Assembly (NCBI GenBank): GCA_050950785.1
Contig: JBMNIG010000010.1
Span: 62,001-126,000 of the forward strand
Source: JAAYOS01 sp050950785
Lineage (GTDB): Bacteria > Bacillota > Clostridia > Oscillospirales > JAAYOS01
Direction of reading: 5' to 3'
Length of the DNA: 64,000 bases
The notes below the pieces were generated by a model. The model saw nothing but the letters and a program-made list of their open reading frames with translations, searched no databases and was not told where the DNA came from. Within the stretch, counting starts at the first letter, position 1; the number at the start of each line of letters is the position of its first letter. Shown piece after piece: positions 44,009-52,818 of this stretch. The translations under genes were made by a program, and so were the position numbers.

Positions 44009-44056
44009 ATGAAAAATACTCACTTCTGCATTATCAGTATACCCAAAGGTTATTAA
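44009..44056 (+). CDS. Possible 15-codon peptide
   Basis: AGGAGG (43998-44003), five bases before ATG 44009, opens a 15-residue frame (MKNTHFCIISIPKGY). No conservation data; it may be a leader peptide or chance. The rest of 44057-44224 is AT-rich leader of the SH3 lipoprotein gene. Confidence 0.2.
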   Translation: MKNTHFCIISIPKGY

Positions 44057-44224
44057 CTAATCGTATGAATATTATTAAATTTTCTTTAAATATTTTGTAT
44101 GATGATTTGATAATTGTTGAATTATTACAAATATATACAAATTGATAAAATTTTGTCACCTATGTAGAAAAATGACGTTTAGTATGCTATAGTTATTGTA
44201 AAATATAATTGCGAGGTGCTGACT

Positions 44225-44692
44225 ATGAAGAAGTGGTGCAGCATATTCATTTTGGTATTTATTTGCCTAACTCTTTTTGGCTGCGGCAAGGATGAGGAGC
44301 CTGAACCGACCCCGTCAGAGGATCCATTCACAAGTGAGGAGCCTTCCCCTGAACCTACACCGGAACCAGTTTATGTACTGATTGGTACGGTACACGATGT
44401 TGACACATTTTTGAACATCCGCAGCGGTCCAGGGACAAGCTATGATGTGATAGGTCGGGCCTACGCCAACGAAAAGTTTACTGTGATCACAGAGTATTAT
44501 ACCGAGGAATGGCATCAGGTTGAATATGACGGTGGGATTGCTTACATACATGCTGATTACCTCATAGTAAACCAAGTGTTGGTTGAAGATACGGATAGTG
44601 GATACTATAATGACGAAACGCAAGAGGATGATCCTTACTACGACGATAGTAGCCAAACGGAAGATGACGAAGAATATTCGGGTGATATTTAG
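44225..44692 (+). CDS. Bacterial SH3-domain lipoprotein
   Basis: 155-aa lipoprotein. The lipobox LFGC ends the signal peptide (Cys near residue 20). A Pro/Glu-rich spacer (about 25-55) leads to an SH3_3 domain (about 58-115) with LNIRSGPGTSYDVIG and YIHADYL, which typically binds peptidoglycan. The C-terminus is acidic and Tyr/Asp-rich. GAGGTG precedes ATG 44225. It is the last core gene before the IS21 element. Confidence 0.88.
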   Translation: MKKWCSIFILVFICLTLFGCGKDEEPEPTPSEDPFTSEEPSPEPTPEPVYVLIGTVHDVDTFLNIRSGPGTSYDVIGRAYANEKFTVITEYYTEEWHQVEYDGGIAYIHADYLIVNQVLVEDTDSGYYNDETQEDDPYYDDSSQTEDDEEYSGDI

Positions 44693-45105
44693 CTTGTGCG
44701 TAATATAAGCACATCTGTTGTGCAAAGAAACAACTAAGGCAAAGACGTCAAGCTCAACTACAATAACTTGTAACAAGGTATAGGTCGCAGCTACAACATT
44801 AAATGTCAGAGAATGTCCTTAAGTTCAGAATATTAGCAGACTTAGTTGTTGACATATATATAAACAGGCTCTTCGTCAATTGTTGGGGTAGAGCATAAGT
44901 AAAAATATGATCCGGTAGGTAACAATGATTGCTTACCGGATTTTGCTTTGTAAAACAACCATGTAATCAACCTATGAAACCATCAAGATACGCAATTGAG
45001 CAAGATTGCACGTGACAATCATCCCCGTTCCGCCTACCCATTTTGCCATCTACCTTGTTTTTCACGATAGTGGTACAGAATATTACTCTTGGGTGGGATG
45101 GAGGG
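44693..45105. other. Intergenic region left of the IS21 element
   Basis: About 410 bp without a gene. Contains a hairpin terminator (ATCCGGTAGGTAA...TTACCGGAT followed by TTTGCTTTG, about 44911-44942). The stretch just before 45106 does not resemble the interrupted gene on the other side of the IS21 element, so this junction is not a simple insertion. Confidence 0.5.
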
Positions 45106-45193
45106 TGTGTTTGGCAAGATAATTTTAGTGCATTCGGAACTTAAGAATGTTAGCACCTCATATTGAAGAACTTCAGCTCTAGACAGTTGTATT

Positions 45194-45919
45194 CTACTGC
45201 ATCATTGAGTGGGTAAGTCTGTAACTAGCTCCGTCGTGGATAATAAGATATCCATGATGCACCAGACGGTCTAGAATAGCATTTGTGAGCTTTTCATCAT
45301 AGAAGATGGTGTTCCATTCGTTGAACGGAAGATTGGTCGTAATAATCACACTACGCCGTTCGTAACACTCTGCAATCACTTCAAATAGAAGCTGTGTTCC
45401 TAGTCGTTCAAACGGAATATATCCCCACTCATCTAGTATTATGAGGCTTGTCTTTTTGAGCTTATTCCAGAAGGAGTCCAGCTTGTTTTTGGCTTTGTAG
45501 TCAACCAATGTATTCACTAGTCTGCTTGTCTTGTAATACAACACAGGGTGTCCCTGTTTGCAGGCTTCTACGCCTAACGCAGTAGCCAGATGCGTCTTGC
45601 CTGTGCCTGGTTTGCCGTAAAGAATAAGGTTTTGCTTATGCTTTAGGAAGTCGCAGGCCTTAAGCATTTCAGTCGAAAGTAGCTCGGGCAGTCGGATGTC
45701 CTCAAATGAATAGTTCTCAAATGTTTTATGGACCTCAAATCCAGCTTGTCTTAGATATCGGTTACATCGTTCCAGTTCTCGTGCCTCAACTGCACCAGTT
45801 AGTAGCTTTATTAGGAACTCTTCATGTGTCTCAGCCTCAGTAGTGCTGTATACATCAGATATATATGCTCCCAATCTTAGTTGTCTACATAGATCTAGAA
45901 CTATTTCTTGTTTACACAT
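45194..45919 (-). CDS. istB: IS21-family helper ATPase IstB
   Basis: 241-aa AAA+ ATPase that assembles on DNA and stimulates the IstA transposase. Walker A is LYGKPGTGKTHLATALG (about residues 102-118), Walker B is LIILDEWGYIPF (about 155) and sensor 1 is VIITTNLPFNEW (about 193). Length and motifs are typical of the DnaC-like IstB group. Its start overlaps the end of istA by eight bases, giving coupled translation. Confidence 0.96.
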   Translation of the reverse strand: MCKQEIVLDLCRQLRLGAYISDVYSTTEAETHEEFLIKLLTGAVEARELERCNRYLRQAGFEVHKTFENYSFEDIRLPELLSTEMLKACDFLKHKQNLILYGKPGTGKTHLATALGVEACKQGHPVLYYKTSRLVNTLVDYKAKNKLDSFWNKLKKTSLIILDEWGYIPFERLGTQLLFEVIAECYERRSVIITTNLPFNEWNTIFYDEKLTNAILDRLVHHGYLIIHDGASYRLTHSMMQ

Positions 45920-47429
45920 GATGCGCCTCCGAGATGAGACTCATATATGCATCAAGGTCTACCTTGTATTCAGTTGTTTTCGGAAAATAAGGGTGTTGCC
46001 TCATCTTAACTTCCGGAAGCTTAGGTTCGGTGAGGAACCGGTATCCGGCAATTAGACTGTCAGGATCCTTTGCCCCCATTGAAACAGCCTTATTGAATAT
46101 CGAGAGCGCTTTTTCATAACCGGTTCTTTTACTCTCTTGAGAGAGGAAGTGCAATGCTTTCTTTCGCTCTGGTATACTGCATCCGAAGAAGTATTCCTTT
46201 GTTTTTGCTGGCAACCTCTCAAAAAAACCTGTATACTTCAACGCCATTGGCCGCTTTGCTATTAACGAAAGGTAAGGACCCCATAAAGTAGACTCCTTGT
46301 TCTTGCCGTATAACCTTGGATGCGTCACTATTACCTCTGAATTGTCGTTGAGCACTGTCACATTCATTGCAGCAACTTTTAATGTTACGGTCTTGCAAGC
46401 AAATTGGCTAGAGGTCGAATACGAATTAGTGTCGTATTTAGCATAGCCGTATTTGTTTGTCTTACAGAATACAAATTTACACGCATCAAAGTCATAGTTT
46501 GGTAGGTCATTCATTGCTTCCAGGTCTTCTTGAAAAAGATCAGATACAATTCTTTCATGTTTGTAGTGAACCCTTTCTTGCATTTCCTTGCTGCATTCCT
46601 CCAGCAACTCTTTGTTATACTTTTCGAGGTCATCTGTTCTAGGCACTGGAACAAAAAGATTTCTTCTGCTTGTTCCTACATAGTTTTCAACTGAACCCTT
46701 CTCATGTCCACTCTCTGGATTGCAGAAGTTGCTTTGGAAGTTGTAGTGGTTCATGAGGCGCTTGAAACCTTCTGTAACTTCGCGTTCTCCGTATGATAGT
46801 ATCTTCTTTACTGCCGTGGACATATTGTCAAAACGAATTACGGTGGGGACTTTGCCTATGTGCTCAAAGATGTTCTTTAGTCCCTGAGACAAGCACTCCA
46901 AGTTTTCACCCTTAAATAACTGAACAAACTTTCCATCCGAGTGTGGAAAAGTAACAGCCAGATGGTGGCCTTCGTACATGATACCGTTTTCATAGAAAAC
47001 TGTATCACCAAAGTCTACCTGCGCCTCGCCGGCAGGATGGCTTAGGGGTATACTCACTTCTTGGCCAGAACTTATCTCTTCTCTCAGTTTTGCTACCAAA
47101 TTGCGAATTGAACGTTCTGATACATCAAATTCTCGACCTTCTGCTTGAGCCTCTTTCTTTAGGCGAGTAAAAACTCTATGTGCAGTATGCCTTTGCTTAC
47201 GGGGCGCCTGCTCATCGTCTATGAGCCACTTCTTAACCGTTTCACGATATTTTGTTGTTTTTCCTTTCCGGGTCCTTTTAACTGGAGGTTTGGGACTGAA
47301 GTCTTCCATTGCTATGTACTTCTTAACAGTGTCAAAGGCATGTCCGGTTTCTCGGGATATCTGGCGAATACTCTTCCCTTTATTGTTGTACTCGTATCTG
47401 ATATAATATGCTTGCTCCATTGTTAACAT
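45912..47429 (-). CDS. istA: IS21-family transposase IstA
   Basis: 505-aa DDE transposase. The N-terminal helix-turn-helix (KGKSIRQISRETGHAFDTVKKYI, about residues 13-35) binds the ends. The RVE-type catalytic core begins near PLSHPAGEAQVDFGDTVFY (first Asp) and includes VIRFDNMSTAVKK (second Asp) and ESGHEKGSVENYVG (catalytic Glu). Intact and probably functional. It starts 131 bp inside the right IS end. Confidence 0.96.
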   Translation of the reverse strand: MLTMEQAYYIRYEYNNKGKSIRQISRETGHAFDTVKKYIAMEDFSPKPPVKRTRKGKTTKYRETVKKWLIDDEQAPRKQRHTAHRVFTRLKKEAQAEGREFDVSERSIRNLVAKLREEISSGQEVSIPLSHPAGEAQVDFGDTVFYENGIMYEGHHLAVTFPHSDGKFVQLFKGENLECLSQGLKNIFEHIGKVPTVIRFDNMSTAVKKILSYGEREVTEGFKRLMNHYNFQSNFCNPESGHEKGSVENYVGTSRRNLFVPVPRTDDLEKYNKELLEECSKEMQERVHYKHERIVSDLFQEDLEAMNDLPNYDFDACKFVFCKTNKYGYAKYDTNSYSTSSQFACKTVTLKVAAMNVTVLNDNSEVIVTHPRLYGKNKESTLWGPYLSLIAKRPMALKYTGFFERLPAKTKEYFFGCSIPERKKALHFLSQESKRTGYEKALSIFNKAVSMGAKDPDSLIAGYRFLTEPKLPEVKMRQHPYFPKTTEYKVDLDAYMSLISEAHHV

Positions 47430-47560
47430 CTCCTAATCTCCTTTCAGCTTAGCAACTAAAAGGATATATTATTTAGAGGTGCTTAGCAATGGGGCCTTTT
47501 TTAACCAGCTGCACTAATTCTTAGCTTCCGAACTGCTATATTCTTATTTTGCCATAGACA

Positions 47561-48142
47561 CATTACCAATCAGAAAGCGAATATGCTACTAAAACTGTTA
47601 TAAAGAACTTCTCAACAGGTGAATGCATTGAGCTGTATGGACATAACATAGTAGATCTCTCAGAAGATGACGGAAGAGAGAACTCTGTTACAAGAGCTGA
47701 TTCCTACTTTAATGATTTCGGTACAAGTAAATGCACTTGTCATGGAGGCTCTGGGGGAACTTGTTACATAAATGGTTCATGCGATTGTAAGTCGGGTTCT
47801 TGGGCAGGCTATTCAGGCATTCAATGCTTAGGGTATGCGTATGATTGGTATAAAAATGCCTTTGGCAACAGTACAAGCGGTTCACATCAATTTGCTCAAT
47901 TTTCATTTAGTACCAATATAAATATCGCGCTAGCACAGTTATCAGACATGTTAAAGCAGTGCTGCTACGGAGCACATATGAGACTTATTAATACTAGTAG
48001 TGTACAGCATTCGATGATCCTCCTGAATCCAACGATTTCAACAAATTACATGCAAATAACTGATGCAAATAGGACAGATTCAAATTGGTGCATCATACAA
48101 ACAGCTAATTTTGCGTACTCAACATTTGTTTCAAGATATCCC
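47561..48142 (+). repeat. 582-bp perfect direct repeat, copy A
   Basis: Identical by inspection to 52225-52806 over the entire length, at an offset of 4,664 bp. It covers the middle part of the propeller/CHAP-like gene. The left border is the exact end of the IS21 element; the right border is inside the coding sequence. Confidence 0.95.
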
Positions 48143-48232
48143 ACAGTTAAATGGGTTTGGACACGTAATCATAATACCTCTTATGTCCCTGGTGTTGGAT
48201 ATGTATGTTTAGTGTGTGGTCAGATAAGTTAA
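47561..48232 (+). pseudogene. 3' part of propeller/CHAP-like gene, cut by IS21
   Basis: 223 codons with no start; the frame begins directly at the IS21 border. It holds the C-terminal domain: a Cys-rich stretch (CTCHGGSGGTCYINGSCDCKSG), a probable papain/CHAP-type active site (SGIQCLGYAYDW with Cys, SVQHSMILL with His) and the natural C-terminus (WVWTRNHNTSYVPGVGYVC). The other fragment at 51700-52818 has the missing N-terminal part but lacks this C-terminus. Joining them would give one gene of about 398 codons. A hairpin terminator follows at 48267-48304. Confidence 0.9.
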
Positions 48233-48266
48233 AAGATTTATAAATGCAACATTTCATAATAGATTC

Positions 48267-48304
48267 TTTTCCACGGTCCCTGCCGATTGCAGGACCGTGG
48301 AAAG
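48267..48304 (+). terminator. Hairpin after the CHAP-like gene 3' part
   Basis: TTCCACGGTCC...GGACCGTGGAA stem with the loop CTGCCGATTGCA (approximate limits), 35 bp after the stop codon. Confidence 0.7.
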
Positions 48305-48340
48305 AATAAATTCGTAGTTATAAATGAAAAGGTGGTCTTG

Positions 48341-48992
48341 TTGAAAAGTAAAATTGTTTTGTTTTTAATACTGGCTGTGCTGATTTTAACAGCATGTTCA
48401 TGCACATTTATTAACATTTCTACAGACGTGGTAACAGAATCTCCGGCAAGCAATGAGATGCCTGAGCTCCCTTATGACAAAAATAACTATAACCTTACTG
48501 TGAATGATATTGATGGCAATGATATCACCGATAGGGTTATTGAGCTCTGGTGGAGTGTTAATGCAATATGCAATGTGGACTCTGACTCACTGCTAGAACT
48601 TGGTGATTATTACGCCGATTTTGACGGGTCAGCCGGTTTTTATGAAGTTTTGAATTTTGAAGAAGTTGCAGAACAGTTGTTCTCAACAGATGGAAAACGC
48701 CAGCTTTTAAATACAAAGATTGGTAATGTTAATATTACGAAACCCCAGATTTGCATCGGAATTGCCTTCATTGATATTAAGCGGTTCAACGGAGATTTCG
48801 TTTAATATAGACAGTGTGCCGGATGTGCCTCAGTATTTAATGATAGATATTGGCTCATCCGGGGGTAAGATATACTATGCCTTTGAAAAAAGTGGAAGTT
48901 TCTACGTTGGTCATGATAATATGTATGAGATTTCCCGCGAGACATTCAATGAGTTAATGCAGTATATATACAAGAATGAAATACAAGAATGA
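48341..48992 (+). pseudogene. Lipoprotein gene with a frameshift
   Basis: It starts at TTG 48341 behind GGTGG. The signal peptide ends with lipobox LTAC, then about 140 residues follow in one frame. Coding quality then switches to another frame near 48740-48790 and continues (SGSTEISFNIDSVPDVPQYLMIDIGSSGG) to the stop at 48992, with no new ribosome site. The simplest reading is one lipoprotein of about 215 residues broken by a one-base insertion or deletion (or a sequencing error). No family is recognised. Confidence 0.65.
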
Positions 48993-49384
48993 AATCAAAG
49001 ATGAAGCCATTGTTAGCTTGGAAAGTGACACGTGTTTCTGAAAGGTTGTTCGACGTATAATAGCAGAATATGGCTTGTACTATTGATATGTTCCCGTATA
49101 CCTCGGATTTTCAAAAAACAGCCAAAAACCTATTGATATGTTCCCGTAGACGTAAGGTTCAAAAAATTAGCCCAAGACATCAATCCAAGCGGCTCGTTCC
49201 AACATGGGTTTTTGTTTTTTCGACATTTCGTTTTGATTTTTTAAAGCGACGAAATTTAAGAAAAAACGAGGGGGTGTACAATTAAATGTATTGAGAAAAT
49301 TTGACAATTTTTCATTACTGGTATATAATAAGCACAAAAATATGAAATATATGTTAGTACAATTAGATATATATATATATATAA
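48993..49384. other. Repeat-containing intergenic region
   Basis: No credible gene. Contains a 19-bp direct repeat (CTATTGATATGTTCCCGTA at 49080-49098 and 49130-49148) and an AT dinucleotide run near 49370. A 71-codon frame at 49070-49285 lacks a ribosome site and spans the repeat, so I do not call it. Confidence 0.5.
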
Positions 49385-49528
49385 TTTACTGCTTATCTAT
49401 TTAAAGCAACATCTGCTGATGATAGAAGTGTTTTAATATGGGGGGAAGACAGTATAGTATTTCAGATTACAGGAAGTGTTAGCAAGGATGAACTGATACA
49501 TATATGTGAAAGTATAAGAAAATTCTAA
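49385..49528 (+). pseudogene. C-terminal remnant of a DUF4367-type protein
   Basis: 47 codons without a start: TAYLFKATSADDRSVLIW, then GEDSIVFQITGSVSKDELIHICESI. The pattern (W..D...F.I.G..S.DELI.I.ESI) matches the C-terminal end of DUF4367 domains of membrane anti-sigma-like proteins. The upstream part of the gene is missing, and an AT repeat lies at the break. It shows that this island has lost genes. Confidence 0.6.
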
Positions 49529-49625
49529 GTATTATTGCTTTTTTACTGTTACCAAAATGCTCCTTTTTTGTTTATTAAGTAGAAGGGTGAAAAGACCTCA
49601 TAATTGAACGAAAAAAGGGATGCGT

Positions 49626-50075
49626 ATGAATGTAGGATTCAAAAGAAACGTATCTTTGCTGATGGCAATGGTAATGTGTCTGGCACTGGGTGGATGGGCA
49701 CTAGCTGCTGAACTCCCGACAGCAAACGATATGCAACCCGATGGATCTGTTACAATCCAGTGGGTCAACACGACATCAATTTTAACAACATTGTCTTTTG
49801 ATGGCAGCAGAGGAACCTGCGGTGCGCGAGTTCTGGGTAAGCCCGGAACAGACTACATAACGGCAACCATAGTGCTGGCACGAAAGAACTCGGACGGGAG
49901 CTTGACTCCAGTCAAGACATGGAGCCATCTCTCTGCTACCGGCGATATGTTGATCTTTGATGGTACCTATTATGTGACAACCGGATACACGTATAGGCTG
50001 ACTATCACTGCTACGGTTTATCGAGATGGTATTGGAGAGGTTGTCTCCGGATACTTTAAAGCGTACTCTAGTTGA
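49626..50075 (+). CDS. Small secreted protein, unknown function
   Basis: 149-aa protein with a signal peptide (VSLLMAMVMCLALGGWALAA) and a mature domain of about 120 residues with alternating hydrophobic strands, likely a beta-sandwich. No lipobox or wall-anchor. AAAAAGGG is best placed for ATG 49626 rather than 49620. It is followed 29 bp later by the C70-type protease, so it may be its partner or immunity/targeting factor; this is speculation. Confidence 0.75.
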   Translation: MNVGFKRNVSLLMAMVMCLALGGWALAAELPTANDMQPDGSVTIQWVNTTSILTTLSFDGSRGTCGARVLGKPGTDYITATIVLARKNSDGSLTPVKTWSHLSATGDMLIFDGTYYVTTGYTYRLTITATVYRDGIGEVVSGYFKAYSS

Positions 50076-50104
50076 ACTTGAAGTTGTTAAAGGAGGAACC
50101 CAGA

Positions 50105-50674
50105 ATGAAGAAGAAGGCTTTTGCTGTTACAGCTGTTATTCTTATGGTATCGATATTAACTATTTCAGCAAATGCATTTACTATTTCACTTATTCAACAA
50201 GAAAAGAGTAATTGGTGTTGGGCGTCCTGTTGCCAAGCTGTTATTAAAATGCTTAATCCGCTAAGTACAGTTACACAGACACAGATTGTTATTGCTGCCA
50301 AAGGGTCGGCAGTAGACGAAGGTGCCTCTCTAGAAGAGGTTGATAATGTTTTGAGTAACTATAATGTGTCAAGTGATCAGGACTTTAGAGTACTAAACTA
50401 TCAAATTGTTAAGCAGGTAATTGATACTGATTGCCCAATTATGGCATTTTGTATAAGTACTGGTTATGGTATTGGACATGATGTCATGGTTACATCATAT
50501 TATCAAATTAGTGATCGACAGTATATAGGCTATAGAGATCCTGCTTTGCCTACAGGATCGTCTGTGGTAGCATTTAAAATTTCAGACGAAAGATTTTATT
50601 ACGATTTATGGGTAGAAAACCCGGGATTCTATGTTTATTGTCCGCAAGAGTGCTCACTTATTAACTTCTCTTAA
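50105..50674 (+). CDS. Secreted papain-like cysteine protease (C70/AvrRpt2-like)
   Basis: 189-aa protein with a signal peptide (residues 1-24). Immediately after it comes SLIQQEKSNWCWASCCQAV, the oxyanion-Gln and catalytic-Cys block of papain-like cysteine proteases of the C70/C39-like type (QxxxxWCWA). The His is in GIGHDVMVTSYY, and the Asp/Asn of the triad is probably in GYRDPA. There is no propeptide, so it would fold as an active secreted enzyme. ATG 50105 follows AAGGAGG; an in-frame start at 50072 would hide the signal peptide. Part of the secreted-protein island. Confidence 0.85.
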   Translation: MKKKAFAVTAVILMVSILTISANAFTISLIQQEKSNWCWASCCQAVIKMLNPLSTVTQTQIVIAAKGSAVDEGASLEEVDNVLSNYNVSSDQDFRVLNYQIVKQVIDTDCPIMAFCISTGYGIGHDVMVTSYYQISDRQYIGYRDPALPTGSSVVAFKISDERFYYDLWVENPGFYVYCPQECSLINFS

Positions 50675-50692
50675 GTAGATTGGAGGTAAGTT

Positions 50693-51538
50693 GTGAAAAA
50701 GGTTATAATATTATTTGCTGCTATTCTTATGCTGGTAACGGCAGCATCTGCCAAAGAAAGTATACCATTATATGAAGATGTGCCAGCCGAATGTATTGCT
50801 GATATGAAAGAAGAGCTTTCATATGTGATAAAGGCCGCAGAAGCTATGAATATTTCTGCAATAGACTCATCACAGATCGGAAAAGACTTGTCAAATGTAA
50901 GTTTACGTGGTGGCTATCAATATTTTTACTTTAGTGCTGATTACTTGACCGACAATAATAGCGGCTTGGATTTTTATGAAGCAATAGATCGGACAATGAA
51001 AGAAAGAAGATTATTCATACTCTATGTGGATGAAAATCCGACAATGCTGATTATAGCAGCCAAAAGCGATGACGATGAATGGTATGCCGAGAGATTCGGC
51101 GAAGATGCCACGGAAATAATAAAAGCACTGAAGACCATATTACGAAAAGATTCAGAAATATATATTAACGGCAAGGTCATTTTCGACCGTTCAGGCAATA
51201 CGCAAAGAGTAGTTTTTGCACAGGAAGGTAAAACTGATACGATTTACAAGGCAACAGACTACATGAAATACATTAAAGAGGCTAGTTCATATATGATTGA
51301 AAAAGCAAAACTGTATCGCGAGGAGCTTGGGATCGCTGACGATAAAGAATGGGTCCGCCATATCCCGGTTGGGTCTAGCGATGGGGAGGATGCTCCCAAG
51401 TTTGCTGCTGAACCATTCATAGAATCGGAGAATAGCTTTTCACAGTGGTACATCATAATTATAGCTCTTCTTGTTTCTTTCACAGGTCTAATTATTGCTA
51501 TTCTCAAAAAAAACAAAAAGTCGAACGCAGTTTGCTAA
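50693..51538 (+). CDS. Type I membrane protein, unknown function
   Basis: 281 aa. A signal peptide (cleavage near ASAKE), an extracytoplasmic domain of about 225 residues, one C-terminal transmembrane helix (WYIIIIALLVSFTGLIIAI) and a short basic tail place the body outside the cell. No family motif is recognised. The GTG start at 50693 is behind GGAGG and 19 bp after the protease gene, so the two are co-expressed. It may be a membrane-bound partner or inhibitor of the protease. Confidence 0.78.
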   Translation: MKKVIILFAAILMLVTAASAKESIPLYEDVPAECIADMKEELSYVIKAAEAMNISAIDSSQIGKDLSNVSLRGGYQYFYFSADYLTDNNSGLDFYEAIDRTMKERRLFILYVDENPTMLIIAAKSDDDEWYAERFGEDATEIIKALKTILRKDSEIYINGKVIFDRSGNTQRVVFAQEGKTDTIYKATDYMKYIKEASSYMIEKAKLYREELGIADDKEWVRHIPVGSSDGEDAPKFAAEPFIESENSFSQWYIIIIALLVSFTGLIIAILKKNKKSNAVC

Positions 51539-51587
51539 ATGCGATCTGCTAAAGTTAGTTTTTCTTTCCTATAGGCAACAGTCTTAA

Positions 51588-51647
51588 TCAAGAGGATGGT
51601 TCTTTTGGATAATAGTAGAAAATAATCAAAAGAACAGTCCCCTTGAT
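51588..51647. repeat. REP-like palindrome, second locus
   Basis: ATCAAGAGGATGGTTCTTTTG (from 51588) and TCAAAAGAACAGTCCCCTTGAT (to 51647) form an imperfect 21-bp stem, sharing the core GGTTCTT...AAGAAC.GTCCCCTTG with the palindrome at 42669-42776. Confidence 0.75.
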
Positions 51648-51699
51648 CGGCATTGGAAAATATTAGCAATAATCAAAATCTTATATAAACAACTGCTAG

Positions 51700-52818
51700 T
51701 TGCATTTGTATATAAGCTATTTTTCTGAAGAACGCGATTTTTTTAACATGGCTGAATATACTGATGACATACCCAATGAATATCCATTCATTTTTGGAAC
51801 AAATGATAGCTTGCCAATAAATAATCTAAGTGACAAAAAGCTTGAAGAGCTGGTTCCAGGTCATATTTACCTGAAGAACTGGAGAACTGGTGAAGTCTCG
51901 CAATATATCAAAGTAGAAGCGACAGCATTTACTCTTACTGAGAATAATGAATTGTTTATAGCTGAAAGTAGTGGTATTATATACGCTTATTCTAGGGATG
52001 GAGTTAGAGGCAAAAAGCTGATCGACTTATCAAAAGAGAACGCTGTTATCAGTAATATGGTAGCTAACGACAATCTAGTATTTTTCACGGTAAAGGACAC
52101 TGTTTATCGTTACCATATCCCATCAGGTATTTTAGATAAGCTAGGTACTATGGATACATCAGAACCTATATATTTTACTGCGGTGTCAAATACCACAGTA
52201 AAATGGATTACAGAAACAGATGAACATTACCAATCAGAAAGCGAATATGCTACTAAAACTGTTATAAAGAACTTCTCAACAGGTGAATGCATTGAGCTGT
52301 ATGGACATAACATAGTAGATCTCTCAGAAGATGACGGAAGAGAGAACTCTGTTACAAGAGCTGATTCCTACTTTAATGATTTCGGTACAAGTAAATGCAC
52401 TTGTCATGGAGGCTCTGGGGGAACTTGTTACATAAATGGTTCATGCGATTGTAAGTCGGGTTCTTGGGCAGGCTATTCAGGCATTCAATGCTTAGGGTAT
52501 GCGTATGATTGGTATAAAAATGCCTTTGGCAACAGTACAAGCGGTTCACATCAATTTGCTCAATTTTCATTTAGTACCAATATAAATATCGCGCTAGCAC
52601 AGTTATCAGACATGTTAAAGCAGTGCTGCTACGGAGCACATATGAGACTTATTAATACTAGTAGTGTACAGCATTCGATGATCCTCCTGAATCCAACGAT
52701 TTCAACAAATTACATGCAAATAACTGATGCAAATAGGACAGATTCAAATTGGTGCATCATACAAACAGCTAATTTTGCGTACTCAACATTTGTTTCAAGA
52801 TATCCCGGCGAGTTGTAA
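51700..52818 (+). pseudogene. 5' part of propeller/CHAP-like gene, truncated at the IS30 side
   Basis: 372 codons from TTG 51700. The first 175 residues are beta-rich with repeating patterns (EATAFTLTENNELFIAESSG; NMVANDNLVFFTVKDTVYRY), suggesting a propeller-like domain; the Cys-rich and CHAP-like domain follows. The reading frame leaves the shared sequence at 52806 and stops after two foreign codons, so the last 30 or so residues of the intact protein are missing. There is no ribosome site or signal peptide at the start, so the 5' end may also be damaged; a REP-like palindrome lies just upstream. Confidence 0.8.
52225..52806 (+). repeat. 582-bp perfect direct repeat, copy B
   Basis: Same sequence and orientation as 47561-48142. 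It ends at 52806, a few bases before the left end of the IS30 element at about 52813. Confidence 0.95.

Larger units (their letters stand above)
45106..47560 (-). mobile_element. IS21-family insertion sequence
   Basis: 2,455 bp bounded by imperfect inverted repeats of about 50 bp: TGTGTTTGGCAAGATAA at 45106 and, on the other strand from 47560, TGTCTATGGCAAAATAA, with further matches (TTCGGAA, TTAAGAAT/CTAAGAAT). It contains istB and istA in the usual arrangement. No target duplication is seen: the left flank is GGATGGAGGG and the right flank CATTACCAAT. A deletion or recombination has therefore removed one original flank. Confidence 0.85.

Noticed and set aside
44216..44224. Earlier GTG start for the SH3 lipoprotein
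   Set aside because: The GTG is part of the GAGGTG ribosome site for ATG 44225.
49070..49285. 71-codon plus-strand frame
   Set aside because: Contains a direct repeat, has no ribosome site and is unlike any protein pattern.
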